Assembly: GCF_045617425.1 (NCBI RefSeq)
Contig: NZ_JAZLIO010000013.1
Span: 1-64,000 of the forward strand
Length of the DNA stretch: 64,000 nt
Reading direction: 5' to 3'
DNA from: Carnobacterium_B sp045617425
GTDB taxonomy: Bacteria; Bacillota; Bacilli; Lactobacillales; Carnobacteriaceae
Below are positions 15,407 through 24,524 of this stretch, piece after piece. The notes beneath the pieces are model-generated. The model saw nothing but the letters and a program-made list of their open reading frames with translations. It was not told where the DNA came from and did no database searches. Within the stretch, counting starts at the first letter, position 1. Every line of letters starts with the position of its first letter. The position numbers and the translations under genes are program-made.

Positions 15407-17005
15407 TTAGTTATTCAATGTTGCAGTTACAAAACCTAAAAATAATTTTTGCGGGCGATTCGGACGAGATATAAATTCTGGGTGAAATTGGCAAGCCACA
15501 TAAAATGGGTGGTCCGATAATTCCACTATTTCAACTAAACGATTGTCTGGTGAAACTCCTGAAAATACTAAACCTTTTTCTTCTAATTGGGTACGGTATT
15601 TGTTGTTAAATTCATAACGATGACGGTGACGTTCTTGAACAACTTCATCATTATCATATGCTTTTGCTGCTACAGAACCTTGTTTTAATTTGCAAGGATA
15701 CAGTCCAAGACGCAATGTTCCGCCCATATTTACGACATCTTTTTGATCCAACATTAAATCAATGATATTATGTGGGGTTTCCGGATCTGTTTCTGCAGAA
15801 TGGGCTCCTTCTAACCCTGCAACATTACGTGCAAATTCTACACAAGCTAACTGCATGCCTAAGCAAATCCCTAAGAAAGGAACTTTATTTTCACGTGCAT
15901 ATTGAATGGCTAAGATTTTGCCTTCTAAGCCACGATCTCCAAAACCTCCTGGAACTAGAATGCCATCTGCATCTTTCAACTTGCTTTCAACATTCTCAGC
16001 CGTCACTTCTTCTGCATTGACCCAGTCGACTTCAATTTCAGAATCAACAGCATATCCCGCATGGTTTAGCGATTCAATAACCGATAAATAAGCATCCGGT
16101 AATTCAACATACTTTCCAACTAATGCAATTTTTGTTTTCTTAGAAAGATTCAGTACTTTTTGTTCTAACGCAATCCACTCTGACATATCTGCTGGCGGCG
16201 CATCGATTTTTAGATGATCACAGACAATCTGATCCATATTTTGTTTTTGTAAGTTTAATGGAATGGAATAGAGCGTATCTACATCACGCGATTCAATAAC
16301 GGCTTCAGGATCAACATCACAAAATGAAGCCAATTTGTCTTTCAAACTTTGTGGAGCAGGTTTTTCTGTCCGGATAACTAAAAGATTCGGTTGAATGCCT
16401 AGCCCGCGTAATTCCTTCACACTATGTTGTGTGGGTTTTGTTTTCATTTCACCAGCTGCACCAAGGTAAGGAATCAAGGTTGTATGGATGTACATCACAT
16501 TGTCAGAACCAACATCGCTTTTCATTTGGCGCAATGCTTCTAAAAAGGGTAACGACTCAATATCTCCTACTGTACCACCAACTTCTGTTATAACAATATC
16601 AGAATCTGTTGTTTGGCCTGCACGCATGATTTTTTCTTTTATTTCATTGGTAATGTGCGGAATAACTTGTACTGTTGCTCCTAAATACTCTCCCTTACGC
16701 TCTTTGCGTATAACTTCTGAGTATATTTTCCCTGTTGTTACATTAGAATATTGATTTAGATTGATGTCGATAAAGCGTTCATAATGACCTAAATCTAAGT
16801 CGGTTTCAGCTCCATCATCTGTTACGAAAACTTCGCCATGCTGGTAAGGGCTCATTGTTCCCGGATCCACATTAATATACGGATCAAATTTTTGAATCGT
16901 TACTTTTAATCCTCTATTTTTCAACAATCTCCCAAGAGACGCTGCTGCTATTCCTTTACCTATGGAAGAAACTACTCCACCTGTCACAAAAATATACTTT
17001 GTCAT
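15407..17005 (-). CDS. pyrG: CTP synthase
   Basis: A 532-residue glutamine-hydrolysing enzyme converting UTP to CTP. The N-terminal amidoligase domain opens with KYIFVTGGVVSSIGKGI and includes VTDDGAETDLDLGHYERF. The C-terminal class I glutaminase domain has the nucleophile motif PFLGICLGMQ (near 380) and the FHPEF histidine-glutamate near 510. The upstream leader has the initial GGGCTCCC and the attenuator hairpin expected for CTP-dependent control. Confidence 0.97.
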   Translation of the reverse strand: MTKYIFVTGGVVSSIGKGIAAASLGRLLKNRGLKVTIQKFDPYINVDPGTMSPYQHGEVFVTDDGAETDLDLGHYERFIDINLNQYSNVTTGKIYSEVIRKERKGEYLGATVQVIPHITNEIKEKIMRAGQTTDSDIVITEVGGTVGDIESLPFLEALRQMKSDVGSDNVMYIHTTLIPYLGAAGEMKTKPTQHSVKELRGLGIQPNLLVIRTEKPAPQSLKDKLASFCDVDPEAVIESRDVDTLYSIPLNLQKQNMDQIVCDHLKIDAPPADMSEWIALEQKVLNLSKKTKIALVGKYVELPDAYLSVIESLNHAGYAVDSEIEVDWVNAEEVTAENVESKLKDADGILVPGGFGDRGLEGKILAIQYARENKVPFLGICLGMQLACVEFARNVAGLEGAHSAETDPETPHNIIDLMLDQKDVVNMGGTLRLGLYPCKLKQGSVAAKAYDNDEVVQERHRHRYEFNNKYRTQLEEKGLVFSGVSPDNRLVEIVELSDHPFYVACQFHPEFISRPNRPQKLFLGFVTATLNN

Positions 17006-17079
17006 TTTTACCGACTCCTTCTAATCTTAATTAGGGTAAAGAAACATTTATTCCTTTGTTGTTTCTCATTTGGGTAATA

Positions 17080-17121
17080 AAAAAAACAAAGCTCCCTATT
17101 CATAGTAGAATAGGGAGCTTT
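17080..17121 (-). terminator. pyrG attenuator
   Basis: On the minus strand AAAGCTCCCTATTC pairs perfectly with GAATAGGGAGCTTT (six-base loop) and is followed by GTTTTTTT. The 5' arm contains CTCCC, which poly-G added at the transcript 5' end could bind, preventing termination. Confidence 0.9.
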
Positions 17122-17169
17122 TTTATTTACTTTCCGTTCTTGTCCCTTAAAAATTAATTTAAGGGAGCC

Positions 17170-17206
17170 CAATATACATAATACATAGTTCCGCAAGAGT
17201 CGTCAA
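17170..17206 (-). promoter_or_regulatory. pyrG promoter and GGGC start site
   Basis: TTGACG (17201-17206) and TATTAT (17178-17183) are 17 bases apart on the minus strand; seven bases later transcription would begin with GGGCTCCC. This start sequence is the signature of pyrG genes controlled by reiterative G addition at low CTP, as characterised in B. subtilis. Confidence 0.85.
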
Positions 17207-17259
17207 GTATTTTTTTAAGACAGACTTAAACCTAGAAAAAATCATTAGCAAATTGCTTA

Positions 17260-17886
17260 CTAATACTCTTCCTCAGAATCGTCTTCATCTTCGTCTTCAA
17301 TAATTGTAAGATCTCCTTCGACACCGTCAGGCAATTCGTCTTCTTCATCATCGGTACCTAATTCAGATAAATCGGCCTTGTATTCGCCTAGATCTTCTTT
17401 GTCTTCATCGTCAATCATCACTCCGTGTTCATCAACCGTTACACGTCCACCGTAAGTAGTAGCATCATCTTCCTCTTCTTCTTCAGGAGAATCATCATCT
17501 TCAGGATCATCATCATTGTAATCAATATCATCTTCTCCTGTAATAAATGCACTAGCTTTTTTACGTTTTTTACGACGTGGAGCTTCGTCTTCATTTCCTT
17601 GAGTGACTTCTTCATCGATAAAATCGATTGGATACCATGAACGTAGTCCCCAACGATTTTCTCCTAAGGAAATAAAACTACCGTCAATATTTAAGTCTGT
17701 ATAAAATTGAGAAGTTGCATTAGCAAGTTCTTTTGAGTTTATGTTTAAAAATTCTTGTACTTCTTTTAGTAAAGCTGAGAAATCAAGGATCTCTCCTTTT
17801 TGATCTAAGATGGCATGAGCTACTTCAATCATTGACAATTCATTTTTGTTTTGCCCGTCAAATTGTGTTAATTTCACGAAAGCCAC
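17260..17886 (-). CDS. rpoE: RNA polymerase delta subunit
   Basis: A 208-residue Firmicutes-specific RNA polymerase subunit. The N-terminal HARE-HTH domain (about 15-85; NELSMIEVAHAILDQKGE and LNIDGSFISLGENRWGLRSW) is followed by a basic patch RRKKRKK and an intrinsically disordered, extremely acidic tail of Asp/Glu runs (about 115-208). Delta speeds recycling of polymerase and raises promoter selectivity. Adjacent pyrG is its usual neighbour. Start choice is uncertain: GTG 17886 lies one base from AAAGGA, while GTG 17874 lies ten bases away. Confidence 0.95.
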   Translation of the reverse strand: MAFVKLTQFDGQNKNELSMIEVAHAILDQKGEILDFSALLKEVQEFLNINSKELANATSQFYTDLNIDGSFISLGENRWGLRSWYPIDFIDEEVTQGNEDEAPRRKKRKKASAFITGEDDIDYNDDDPEDDDSPEEEEEDDATTYGGRVTVDEHGVMIDDEDKEDLGEYKADLSELGTDDEEDELPDGVEGDLTIIEDEDEDDSEEEY

Positions 17887-17921
17887 GTCCTTTCAACAGT
17901 CTATTCTTTATCATACAATAT

Positions 17922-18353
17922 TTAAATAGTAAAAAGCAATTGTAATTTGTAATCTCCTAATTTTTCTTTTCCTAAAAATAAGTCATATTCAATATAGACA
18001 CTTCCAGAAAAAGGTTTATCTGTATAACTGATTTGCATATCTTTTGTCATAGTTTCTATACTCACTGTACCTTGAGGCGTACGGTAGAGCGTTTCAAATC
18101 TTTCACCTTTATCAAATCTCATGCGCGTAGTTGTTTCACCTTTACGTGTAAGAGTCACAATGCCTGAAGGGTCGATTTTAACTGTCACAGGAACAATTCC
18201 TGTTTCATAAGTTTCTTGAAAACGAATGTAATAAGATGAATTCATTTGCACAACTTTACCTGCTTCATCAAATACATGTTTCTCGGTTTCATTGCCTTGA
18301 GAGATAATCGTCTCTAAATGTATCTGTGCTGCTCTTCCTTTTGATAAATCCAA
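17922..18353 (-). CDS. DUF1934 family protein (YwiB-like)
   Basis: A 143-residue beta-rich protein of the DUF1934/YwiB family, predicted to form a calycin-like barrel; biochemical function unknown. Recognisable stretches are YYIRFQETYE and MTKDMQISYTD. The start is TTG at 18353, seven bases after GAGGTG (18361-18366 on the plus strand). It lies 35 bases upstream of rpoE, as ywiB lies in the argS-rpoE region in Bacillus; argS itself is not adjacent here. Confidence 0.85.
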   Translation of the reverse strand: MDLSKGRAAQIHLETIISQGNETEKHVFDEAGKVVQMNSSYYIRFQETYETGIVPVTVKIDPSGIVTLTRKGETTTRMRFDKGERFETLYRTPQGTVSIETMTKDMQISYTDKPFSGSVYIEYDLFLGKEKLGDYKLQLLFTI

Positions 18354-18508
18354 TTTATTTCACCTCATATTTTTTATTCCTGTCATTTAACTACACACTA
18401 ATCATTTTTAGCTAGTTGATTTTACTTTATTGCATATCTATCTTATCATAAATCATAAGATTATTATGCTTTTTTAACATAGTAAGGGAAGAACACTGCA
18501 ATAAAATT

Positions 18509-18517
18509 TGCTATAAT
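18509..18517 (+). promoter_or_regulatory. Extended -10 promoter of the lipL operon
   Basis: TGC followed by TATAAT (18512-18517) is a good extended -10; transcription would start about 38 bases before the lipL ATG. Confidence 0.65.
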
Positions 18518-18561
18518 AAGGAAGAGTTACTGTTTCTAATTAAATAAAGGAAGTAAAACCA

Positions 18562-19431
18562 ATGAATACTACTGATATTAAAGACTTTTTGACCAATCAG
18601 TCTTATGAACTTTATGAATCAACAACAATGCCCTTTACTAACAAAACCATTTCTCACTTCGCTTTAACGGATAGCTTATTGCGTCATGTTGGAAAGTATA
18701 AAAAAAACAGTTTACATTTTTGGCCAACTTCAAATTTGGTGATTTTAGGTATGATGGATACAAAATTGCCTTACTTCAAAGATGCGCTAGATGTCATAAA
18801 AAAATATGACCACTCCTTTATTGTCCGAAATTCAGGTGGCTTGGCTGTAGTTGGTGATGAAGGAATATTAAATTTTTCTCTTATATTGCCTGAAGATCCT
18901 CAACAAAAAATGCCGATTAATACTGGATATAAATTTATGTTTCAATTGATTAATGAAGCTATCAAACCTTTCGGGAAGATAAGTGAAGCTTATGAAATCA
19001 AAAATTCTTATTGTCCTGGAGATTTTGATTTAAGCATCGATGGTAAAAAATTTGCCGGCATCTCACAAAGACGCTTAAAAAATGGCGTAGCGATTATGAT
19101 TTACATCAGTGTAAACGGTGATCAAGCGAAAAGAGCTAAAATGATCCGTGATTTTTACCAAGTAGGTCTAAAAGATGAAACGGTCAAATGGCATTTTCCA
19201 TCAGTCAATCCGTCTGTTATGGCTACTTTAGAAGAGTTGTTGTCTATTTCTTTAACTGTGGAGGAAATGAAACAGTTGATTTTAGATACCTTGCTTCAAA
19301 AGAACTGCACCATTTCACCAGGCGCTTATTCTTCAGAACTATTAGCCGACTATAATGAAGGATTTGAAAAAATGATTCGCCGCAATCAACAAATGCTTGG
19401 CAATTCTATTGATAAGGAGTTAATCGAATGA
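18562..19431 (+). CDS. lipL: LipL, octanoyl-[GcvH]:protein N-octanoyltransferase
   Basis: A 289-residue member of the biotin/lipoate protein ligase fold. The segment SYCPGDFDLSIDGKKFAGI places a cysteine at 151, corresponding to the catalytic Cys of B. subtilis LipL (YwfL), which moves octanoyl/lipoyl groups from GcvH to E2 subunits. RNSGGLAVVGDEGILN (about 89-104) is the lipoyl-binding loop. Classical LplA ligases lack this arrangement. It is first in a three-gene operon, and its stop overlaps the next start by four bases (ATGA). Confidence 0.88.
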   Translation: MNTTDIKDFLTNQSYELYESTTMPFTNKTISHFALTDSLLRHVGKYKKNSLHFWPTSNLVILGMMDTKLPYFKDALDVIKKYDHSFIVRNSGGLAVVGDEGILNFSLILPEDPQQKMPINTGYKFMFQLINEAIKPFGKISEAYEIKNSYCPGDFDLSIDGKKFAGISQRRLKNGVAIMIYISVNGDQAKRAKMIRDFYQVGLKDETVKWHFPSVNPSVMATLEELLSISLTVEEMKQLILDTLLQKNCTISPGAYSSELLADYNEGFEKMIRRNQQMLGNSIDKELIE

Positions 19432-20822
19432 GCAGCCTTTACGATGCAAATTTTTCATTGCCAATAGAACACGTTTTTCGTGACCCTGTGCATGATTACA
19501 TTCACGTTCAACATCAGATTATTCTAGATTTAATTAATTCAAGTGAATTTCAACGTTTGCGTCGAATCAAACAATTAGGCACTTCTTCTTTAACGTTTCA
19601 CGGTGCAGAACATACCCGTTTCACTCATTCATTAGGTGTATACGAGATTACTCGTCGAATCTGTGATAAGTTTCAGCGGAATTACGCTACTCAGACACCT
19701 GGAGATGGTGGTTGGGATGATAATGAACGATTAGTCGCTTTATGTGCAGCGCTGTTACACGATATTGGACATGGTCCCTATTCTCATACTTTTGAACATA
19801 TTTTTAAAACCGATCACGAAGAAATCACGGTGGCTATTATTACATCTCCAGAAACCGAAGTTTACAATGTGTTAGCCCAGGTTAGTGAAGATTTCCCTGC
19901 AAAAGTTGCTAGTGTTATCCAAAAAACGTATCCTAATCCACAAGTGGTTCAACTCATTTCTAGTCAAATTGACGCTGATCGAATGGACTACTTGTTACGT
20001 GATGCCTATCATACAGGTGTAAATTATGGTACATTTGATTTAACTCGCATTCTTAGAGTGATTCGACCTTACAAAGACGGCATCTATTTCCAGTTATCCG
20101 GTATGCATGCTGTTGAGGATTACGTCGTGAGTCGTTATCAAATGTATATGCAAGTTTATTTCCATCCTGTTTCAAGAGGTATGGAAGTCATTTTAGATCA
20201 TTTGCTGAAACGCGCAAAAAAAATGTATCTTAATCCAGAAATCCAATTTAACGACCAGCTAAATTTACTCGTTCCTTTTTTCGAAAAGAATTTTACACTT
20301 AACGATTATTTAAAACTGGATGACGGTGTTTTAGCTACTTACTTTACGTTATGGAAAGACGAAAACGACCCCATTTTAAGTGATTTAGCTACACGATTTC
20401 TTGATCGACACCCTTTCAAATCCGTTAAATTCTCTAGTAAAACAGACTTGGCTTTGATCGAAGATTTAAAAGTTATTATTCGTGAAGCTGGTTACGATAC
20501 AGATTATTATACAGCAGTTAACAACAGTTACGATTTGCCGTATGACTTTTATCGACCAAATCAAGATACCAACCGCACGCAAATTGAATTGGTGTATCAA
20601 GATGGTACCTTGGTGGAACTATCTAAAGTCAGTGAGATTGTGTCCTCCATAACGGGAAAAGTTCGTGGCGACGAACGCTTTTATGTACCAAAAGAATTTT
20701 TAAAACCAAGAACTTCTGAAGAAATTACGTTGTTTGAAGATTTGTATCATGAATTTAATCGTTACATTAAAAATGGGGCTATTACAGACCCAAATAAACC
20801 AGTGGAGGATTCACTTAAATGA
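19428..20822 (+). CDS. HD-domain dNTP triphosphohydrolase-like protein (YwfO family)
   Basis: A 464-residue HD-superfamily protein. Metal ligands are visible: His66 in HTRFTHSLGVYE, His-Asp 111-112 in LLHDIGHGPYSHTFEH, and an Asp in SSQIDADRMDYLLRDAYHTG (about 178-197). The family includes B. subtilis YwfO and Enterococcus faecalis EF1143, a structurally characterised dNTPase related to SAMHD1 and dGTPases, so hydrolysis of dNTPs is plausible but unproven here. It overlaps lipL and the HAD gene by four bases each, so translation is probably coupled. Confidence 0.85.
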   Translation: MSSLYDANFSLPIEHVFRDPVHDYIHVQHQIILDLINSSEFQRLRRIKQLGTSSLTFHGAEHTRFTHSLGVYEITRRICDKFQRNYATQTPGDGGWDDNERLVALCAALLHDIGHGPYSHTFEHIFKTDHEEITVAIITSPETEVYNVLAQVSEDFPAKVASVIQKTYPNPQVVQLISSQIDADRMDYLLRDAYHTGVNYGTFDLTRILRVIRPYKDGIYFQLSGMHAVEDYVVSRYQMYMQVYFHPVSRGMEVILDHLLKRAKKMYLNPEIQFNDQLNLLVPFFEKNFTLNDYLKLDDGVLATYFTLWKDENDPILSDLATRFLDRHPFKSVKFSSKTDLALIEDLKVIIREAGYDTDYYTAVNNSYDLPYDFYRPNQDTNRTQIELVYQDGTLVELSKVSEIVSSITGKVRGDERFYVPKEFLKPRTSEEITLFEDLYHEFNRYIKNGAITDPNKPVEDSLK

Positions 20823-21658
20823 CTATCGAACTAATTGCTATCGATCTAGATGGTACCTTGTTAACCCCTGAAAGAAAAATAACAGCAAAAGTAAAAGAAA
20901 CAATTGAGATTGCTAAAACAAAAGGCATCAAAGTTGTTGTTTGTACTGGCCGACCATTACCAGGAGTATCACCAATCCTAGAAGCCCTAAATTTAGAAGA
21001 AGAAGGCGATTATGTGATTACGTATAATGGCGCATTAGTCCAACAATCACATAACGGTAAGGCTATCGCTCACCATACTTTAAGCCATAAAGATTTTTTG
21101 AGAATTGAAGAAATGAGCCGTCAAGTCGACGTACATTGTCATACGATTGATGAAAAATACATTTACACTGCTAACAAAGACATCAGTCCTTACAGTGTAA
21201 GAGAGTCATTTTTAGTCAACATGCCTATTCGTCATCGCACAGTTGAGGAAATGGATCCAACTCTTGAAATCAGCAAAATGATGATGATCGACGAACCTGA
21301 TATTTTAGATGCAGCTATTGCCAAATTCCCAGAAGATTTTTATGATGAGTACACTGTTTTAAAAAGCGAACCTTTTTATTTAGAAGTCTTAAATAAATCT
21401 GCTAGTAAAGGTCAAGCACTAAAAGATTTGGGAGAAATTTTAGGCATACCAAGAGAAAACATCATGGCCATTGGCGATAATGAAAACGACAAAGACATGA
21501 TAGAATATGCTGGTATGGGTGTAGCTATGGGCAATGCGATCGCCAGCGTAAAAGAAATCAGTAATTACGTTACGGATACAAACGAACACGATGGAGTTGC
21601 TACGGCTATTGAGGCCATTGCTTTTGAAACACTTCCCGCTGATAGCTACACTAAATAA
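20819..21658 (+). CDS. Cof-type HAD sugar-phosphate phosphatase
   Basis: A 279-residue HAD hydrolase with a C2B cap. Motif I is IAIDLDGTLL (nucleophile Asp9, acid/base Asp11), motif II VVCTGRP, motif III Lys in NKSASKGQAL, and motif IV MAIGDNENDKDM. These YidA/Cof enzymes dephosphorylate small phosphorylated metabolites such as sugar phosphates or flavin precursors; the substrate cannot be read from sequence. It is the last gene of the lipL operon. Confidence 0.9.
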   Translation: MTIELIAIDLDGTLLTPERKITAKVKETIEIAKTKGIKVVVCTGRPLPGVSPILEALNLEEEGDYVITYNGALVQQSHNGKAIAHHTLSHKDFLRIEEMSRQVDVHCHTIDEKYIYTANKDISPYSVRESFLVNMPIRHRTVEEMDPTLEISKMMMIDEPDILDAAIAKFPEDFYDEYTVLKSEPFYLEVLNKSASKGQALKDLGEILGIPRENIMAIGDNENDKDMIEYAGMGVAMGNAIASVKEISNYVTDTNEHDGVATAIEAIAFETLPADSYTK

Positions 21659-21670
21659 GAATAACAAAAT

Positions 21671-21718
21671 AAAAAAAGACTGAAACAATCACAATTTGTA
21701 TTTGTTTCAGTCTTTTTT
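21671..21718 (+). terminator. Terminator of the lipL operon (also facing araR)
   Basis: Stem AAAGACTGAAACAA / TTGTTTCAGTCTTT, T-runs on both strands. It can also end minus-strand transcripts from araR, whose own 3' region has only a T-poor stem at about 21763-21798. Confidence 0.95.
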
Positions 21719-21827
21719 AGTGTATTTCAGAATACGTATAAACTAATCTATCTTTATTTACTAACTCTTTTTAGCAATTAACATTCTAAAAGAGTTCATT
21801 TTATATAATAAAAAAACATATGATTTT

Positions 21828-22919
21828 TTATTCTTCAGTACTCTTTTTTGATGATTCTCTTATGATGAGTTCCGGTTGATAGATAATCGATTCTTTTTTG
21901 AAAGAAGGTTTTTCAAGTGCTTGTATAATCCAATTAGCAGCTTCTTTACCAAGTTGTTCTTTTGGATGGTTGATCGAAGTTAATTTAACATCTGAAGCTG
22001 TACTCAAAAATGAATTGTCATGACTTACAATTGAAAAGTCATCTGGAATATTTTTACCAATCGCGTTGATTTGCTCAATAACTGTCATTGCAATTTGATC
22101 ATTATAACAAACAAAAGCTGTAGGTAGATCTTCTAGGTGTAAAAGAACTTGTATCTTATCAGCCAACTCTTCTTTTGTTTCTGTATCAAAAGTAACAATT
22201 AACTTATCATCAAAAGATTTTTTTTCCTTTGAAAATGCTCGTATAAAGCCTTTCATCCTACTTTTCCCTTGCATGTCATCTGTTTTGGTAATCATACTGA
22301 TTCTTTCATGTCCTAAATCTAATAAGTGAGTTGTTAACATTTCATTTGCCAACGTATCATCTATCCTAATTTCTGGGATATCCAGTTCTTCATAAGAAGC
22401 ATTTATAGATACACACGGAATACCTGCTTCTTGGATTTTAAGATAGTAATTTAGATTTGGGTTTAACAGAGCACTTTTCGTAGGCTCAACAATTAGTCCA
22501 TCTACTTGTTTTTCCAACATCATTTCAAGGCTTCTTTTTTCATTTTGAACGTCATTTTGTGTACTAGATAATAATAATGAATAGCCGCTCTCGCTTAAAG
22601 TTTCTTCCATTCCTCTGATGATTGAAGGGAAAATGTAATCTGAAAGATAGGTTGTAATGACACCAATTGTTTTATTGCCTGTTTCTTTCACTCGTTGTTG
22701 ATTTTGATCATTCACATAAGTTCCAGAACCTTGCTCTTTCTTTAAAAAACCTTCATTAACAAGTTCTGCGATAGATTGTCGAATGGTATGTCTGCTGACA
22801 CCAAATTGTTCTCTTAATTTTGCTTCTGAGGGTATTTTGGTCCCTGCAGAATACTCGCCACTTAAAATGAGTTCTTTTAATTGATTTTTGATTACTAAGT
22901 ATTTCGGTTTATTAGACAT
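21828..22919 (-). CDS. araR: AraR, arabinose-responsive GntR/LacI repressor
   Basis: A 363-residue chimeric regulator. It has an N-terminal GntR-type winged helix (about 1-70, FGVSRHTIRQSIAELVNEGF) and a C-terminal LacI-type sugar-binding domain (about 85-355, beginning KTIGVITTYLSDYIFPSIIRG). This is the hallmark architecture of AraR, which releases DNA on binding L-arabinose. Its promoter has ACGTAC-centred boxes on both sides, and similar boxes cover the araB promoter, so it should autoregulate and repress araBDA. Confidence 0.94.
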   Translation of the reverse strand: MSNKPKYLVIKNQLKELILSGEYSAGTKIPSEAKLREQFGVSRHTIRQSIAELVNEGFLKKEQGSGTYVNDQNQQRVKETGNKTIGVITTYLSDYIFPSIIRGMEETLSESGYSLLLSSTQNDVQNEKRSLEMMLEKQVDGLIVEPTKSALLNPNLNYYLKIQEAGIPCVSINASYEELDIPEIRIDDTLANEMLTTHLLDLGHERISMITKTDDMQGKSRMKGFIRAFSKEKKSFDDKLIVTFDTETKEELADKIQVLLHLEDLPTAFVCYNDQIAMTVIEQINAIGKNIPDDFSIVSHDNSFLSTASDVKLTSINHPKEQLGKEAANWIIQALEKPSFKKESIIYQPELIIRESSKKSTEE

Positions 22920-22934
22920 TTAATCACCTTCCAT

Positions 22935-22952
22935 AAGTTGTACGTACATGAA
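22935..22952. promoter_or_regulatory. AraR-type operator downstream of the araR promoter
   Basis: A TGTACGTACA palindrome (22939-22948) lies at the predicted araR transcription start, suited to autorepression. The same ACGTAC core occurs at the araB promoter. Confidence 0.7.
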
Positions 22953-22980
22953 TAGTACATGATGTCAATGAACAAAGCAA
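22952..22980 (-). promoter_or_regulatory. araR promoter
   Basis: Minus-strand TTGCTT (22975-22980) and TACTAT (22952-22957), 17 bases apart. Confidence 0.6.
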
Positions 22981-23021
22981 TATTTTGTACTATTTTCACC
23001 CATTGCTCCTTATCTTACTTT

Positions 23022-23036
23022 ATTACGTACAGCTAA
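23022..23036. promoter_or_regulatory. Second AraR-type box upstream of araR
   Basis: TTACGTACAG contains the ACGTAC core about 45 bases upstream of the araR -35. With the downstream box it could support looping. Confidence 0.45.
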
Positions 23037-23053
23037 TAGTAATTTTTGTCCAA

Positions 23054-23080
23054 GAAAAAAGTGCTTTTTCAAGCACTCTT
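23054..23080 (-). terminator. araBDA operon terminator
   Basis: Minus strand: AGTGCTT / AAGCACT with a four-base loop, then TTTTT, immediately after the araA stop codon. Confidence 0.93.
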
Positions 23081-23084
23081 TTTC

Positions 23085-24509
23085 TTATTTAATAACTACA
23101 TAATCTAATTCAACCATTTTAGCCCATGTAGCAATTTGGTCTGTAGTTAGATTTAATGAAACTACAGTGTGGTGACCGCCGCCATTTTCAATCCATGATT
23201 GGACACCCTCTGTAAAGTTTGGCTTCACTTTCCATAATACCCGAGCAACCGGCAAGTGAGGAGCTTTTTCTTCCGGTTCAAATGCAGAAACTTCATTAAT
23301 TAGAAGTTTGAAATGTGTACCAAAATCCGACATAGTAACCACTACACCTTCTCCAGATTTACCGTCAAAGACTAGACGTGCAGGGTCTTCACGATTTCCC
23401 ATCGATAATGGTGAGACAACTACTTTAGGCTTATTAGTTGCTAAGGCAGGGTCTACTTCCATCATATGAGATTGTAAAATCGATTCTTTTCCTTCTGCCA
23501 ATTCATATGTGTAGTCTTCCATGAATCCAGTATTTTCATTGTGTGCCATAACTTTCATTAGACGATCAATAGCAGCTGTCTTCCAATCGCCTTCTCCAGC
23601 AAATCCATATCCATCTGCCATTAGACGTTGAACTGACAGACCTGGCAATTGTTGCATGCCATAAAGATCCTCAAAATTTGTAGTAAAAGCATTATAGTTT
23701 CCAGCTTCTAAAAAGCGACGTAAGCCAATTTCTTGTTTGACTTGAGCCTTAACATGGTCTTCCCAAACTTGATGATCATAGCTACCATAATCAAAATCGT
23801 AAAGCGTTTTATACTCATTAAAAAGTTCTTCTATTTCCGTTTCTTTTACTGCATCTACATATTGCACCAGGTCTCCAATACCAAAATAATCTACTGTCCA
23901 TCCGAATTGGATTTGTGCCTCTACTTTATCTCCTTCAGTTACAGCTACATTTCGCATATTATCGCCAAATCGTGCTACCTTAATATTAAAACTTTCATTG
24001 TAAGCAACCGCTACATCCATCCATTCCGCAACTTGCTTTTGTACTTTGGAATTTTTCCAATAACCAACCACTATTTTATTTTGTTTCTTTAAACGAGCAT
24101 TTATAAATCCGTATTCTCGGTCACCATGAGCAGATTGATTTAGGTTCATAAAGTCCATATCAATCGTCTCCCATGGAATACTTTCATTGAATTGAGTCGC
24201 TAGATGTAACAACGGTTTTTGCAACAACTTCGTTCCTCGAATCCACATTTTTGCTGGTGAGAATGTATGCATCCATGTGATGACTCCTGCTACTTCATCA
24301 TGATAATTAGCTTCTTTCATTACTCTAGTGATTTTATCCGCAGTAACAGCTAATTCTTGTAATACAATCGGATAAGGAAGTTTCCCACTCTCATTCAATT
24401 CAGTAACTAAAATTTCTGCGTGTTTTTTTACTTCTAATAATGTTTCTTCTCCATACAAGTGCTGTGAACCAACTACAAACCAAAATTCTTTTTTTCCAAT
24501 AGTCAACAT
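23085..24509 (-). CDS. araA: L-arabinose isomerase
   Basis: A 474-residue manganese-dependent isomerase converting L-arabinose to L-ribulose; length is standard. The N-terminus KEFWFVVGSQHLYGEE is characteristic. Acidic metal ligands fall in GFAGEGDWKTAA (near 300) and the conserved ENTGFMEDYTYEL (about 330-345), with HMMEVDP following. GGGAGAG precedes the ATG. It is the last gene of araB-araD-araA. Confidence 0.97.
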   Translation of the reverse strand: MLTIGKKEFWFVVGSQHLYGEETLLEVKKHAEILVTELNESGKLPYPIVLQELAVTADKITRVMKEANYHDEVAGVITWMHTFSPAKMWIRGTKLLQKPLLHLATQFNESIPWETIDMDFMNLNQSAHGDREYGFINARLKKQNKIVVGYWKNSKVQKQVAEWMDVAVAYNESFNIKVARFGDNMRNVAVTEGDKVEAQIQFGWTVDYFGIGDLVQYVDAVKETEIEELFNEYKTLYDFDYGSYDHQVWEDHVKAQVKQEIGLRRFLEAGNYNAFTTNFEDLYGMQQLPGLSVQRLMADGYGFAGEGDWKTAAIDRLMKVMAHNENTGFMEDYTYELAEGKESILQSHMMEVDPALATNKPKVVVSPLSMGNREDPARLVFDGKSGEGVVVTMSDFGTHFKLLINEVSAFEPEEKAPHLPVARVLWKVKPNFTEGVQSWIENGGGHHTVVSLNLTTDQIATWAKMVELDYVVIK

Positions 24510-24524
24510 AATTTATTCTCTCCC

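Noticed and set aside
17008..17196. 62-residue frame upstream of pyrG
   Set aside because: It runs through the pyrG attenuator hairpin and transcription start; the conserved leader explains the sequence.
23733..24092. 119-residue plus-strand frame with hydrophobic stretches
   Set aside because: Antisense to araA; Phe/Ile/Tyr bias is typical of reading AT-rich antisense DNA.
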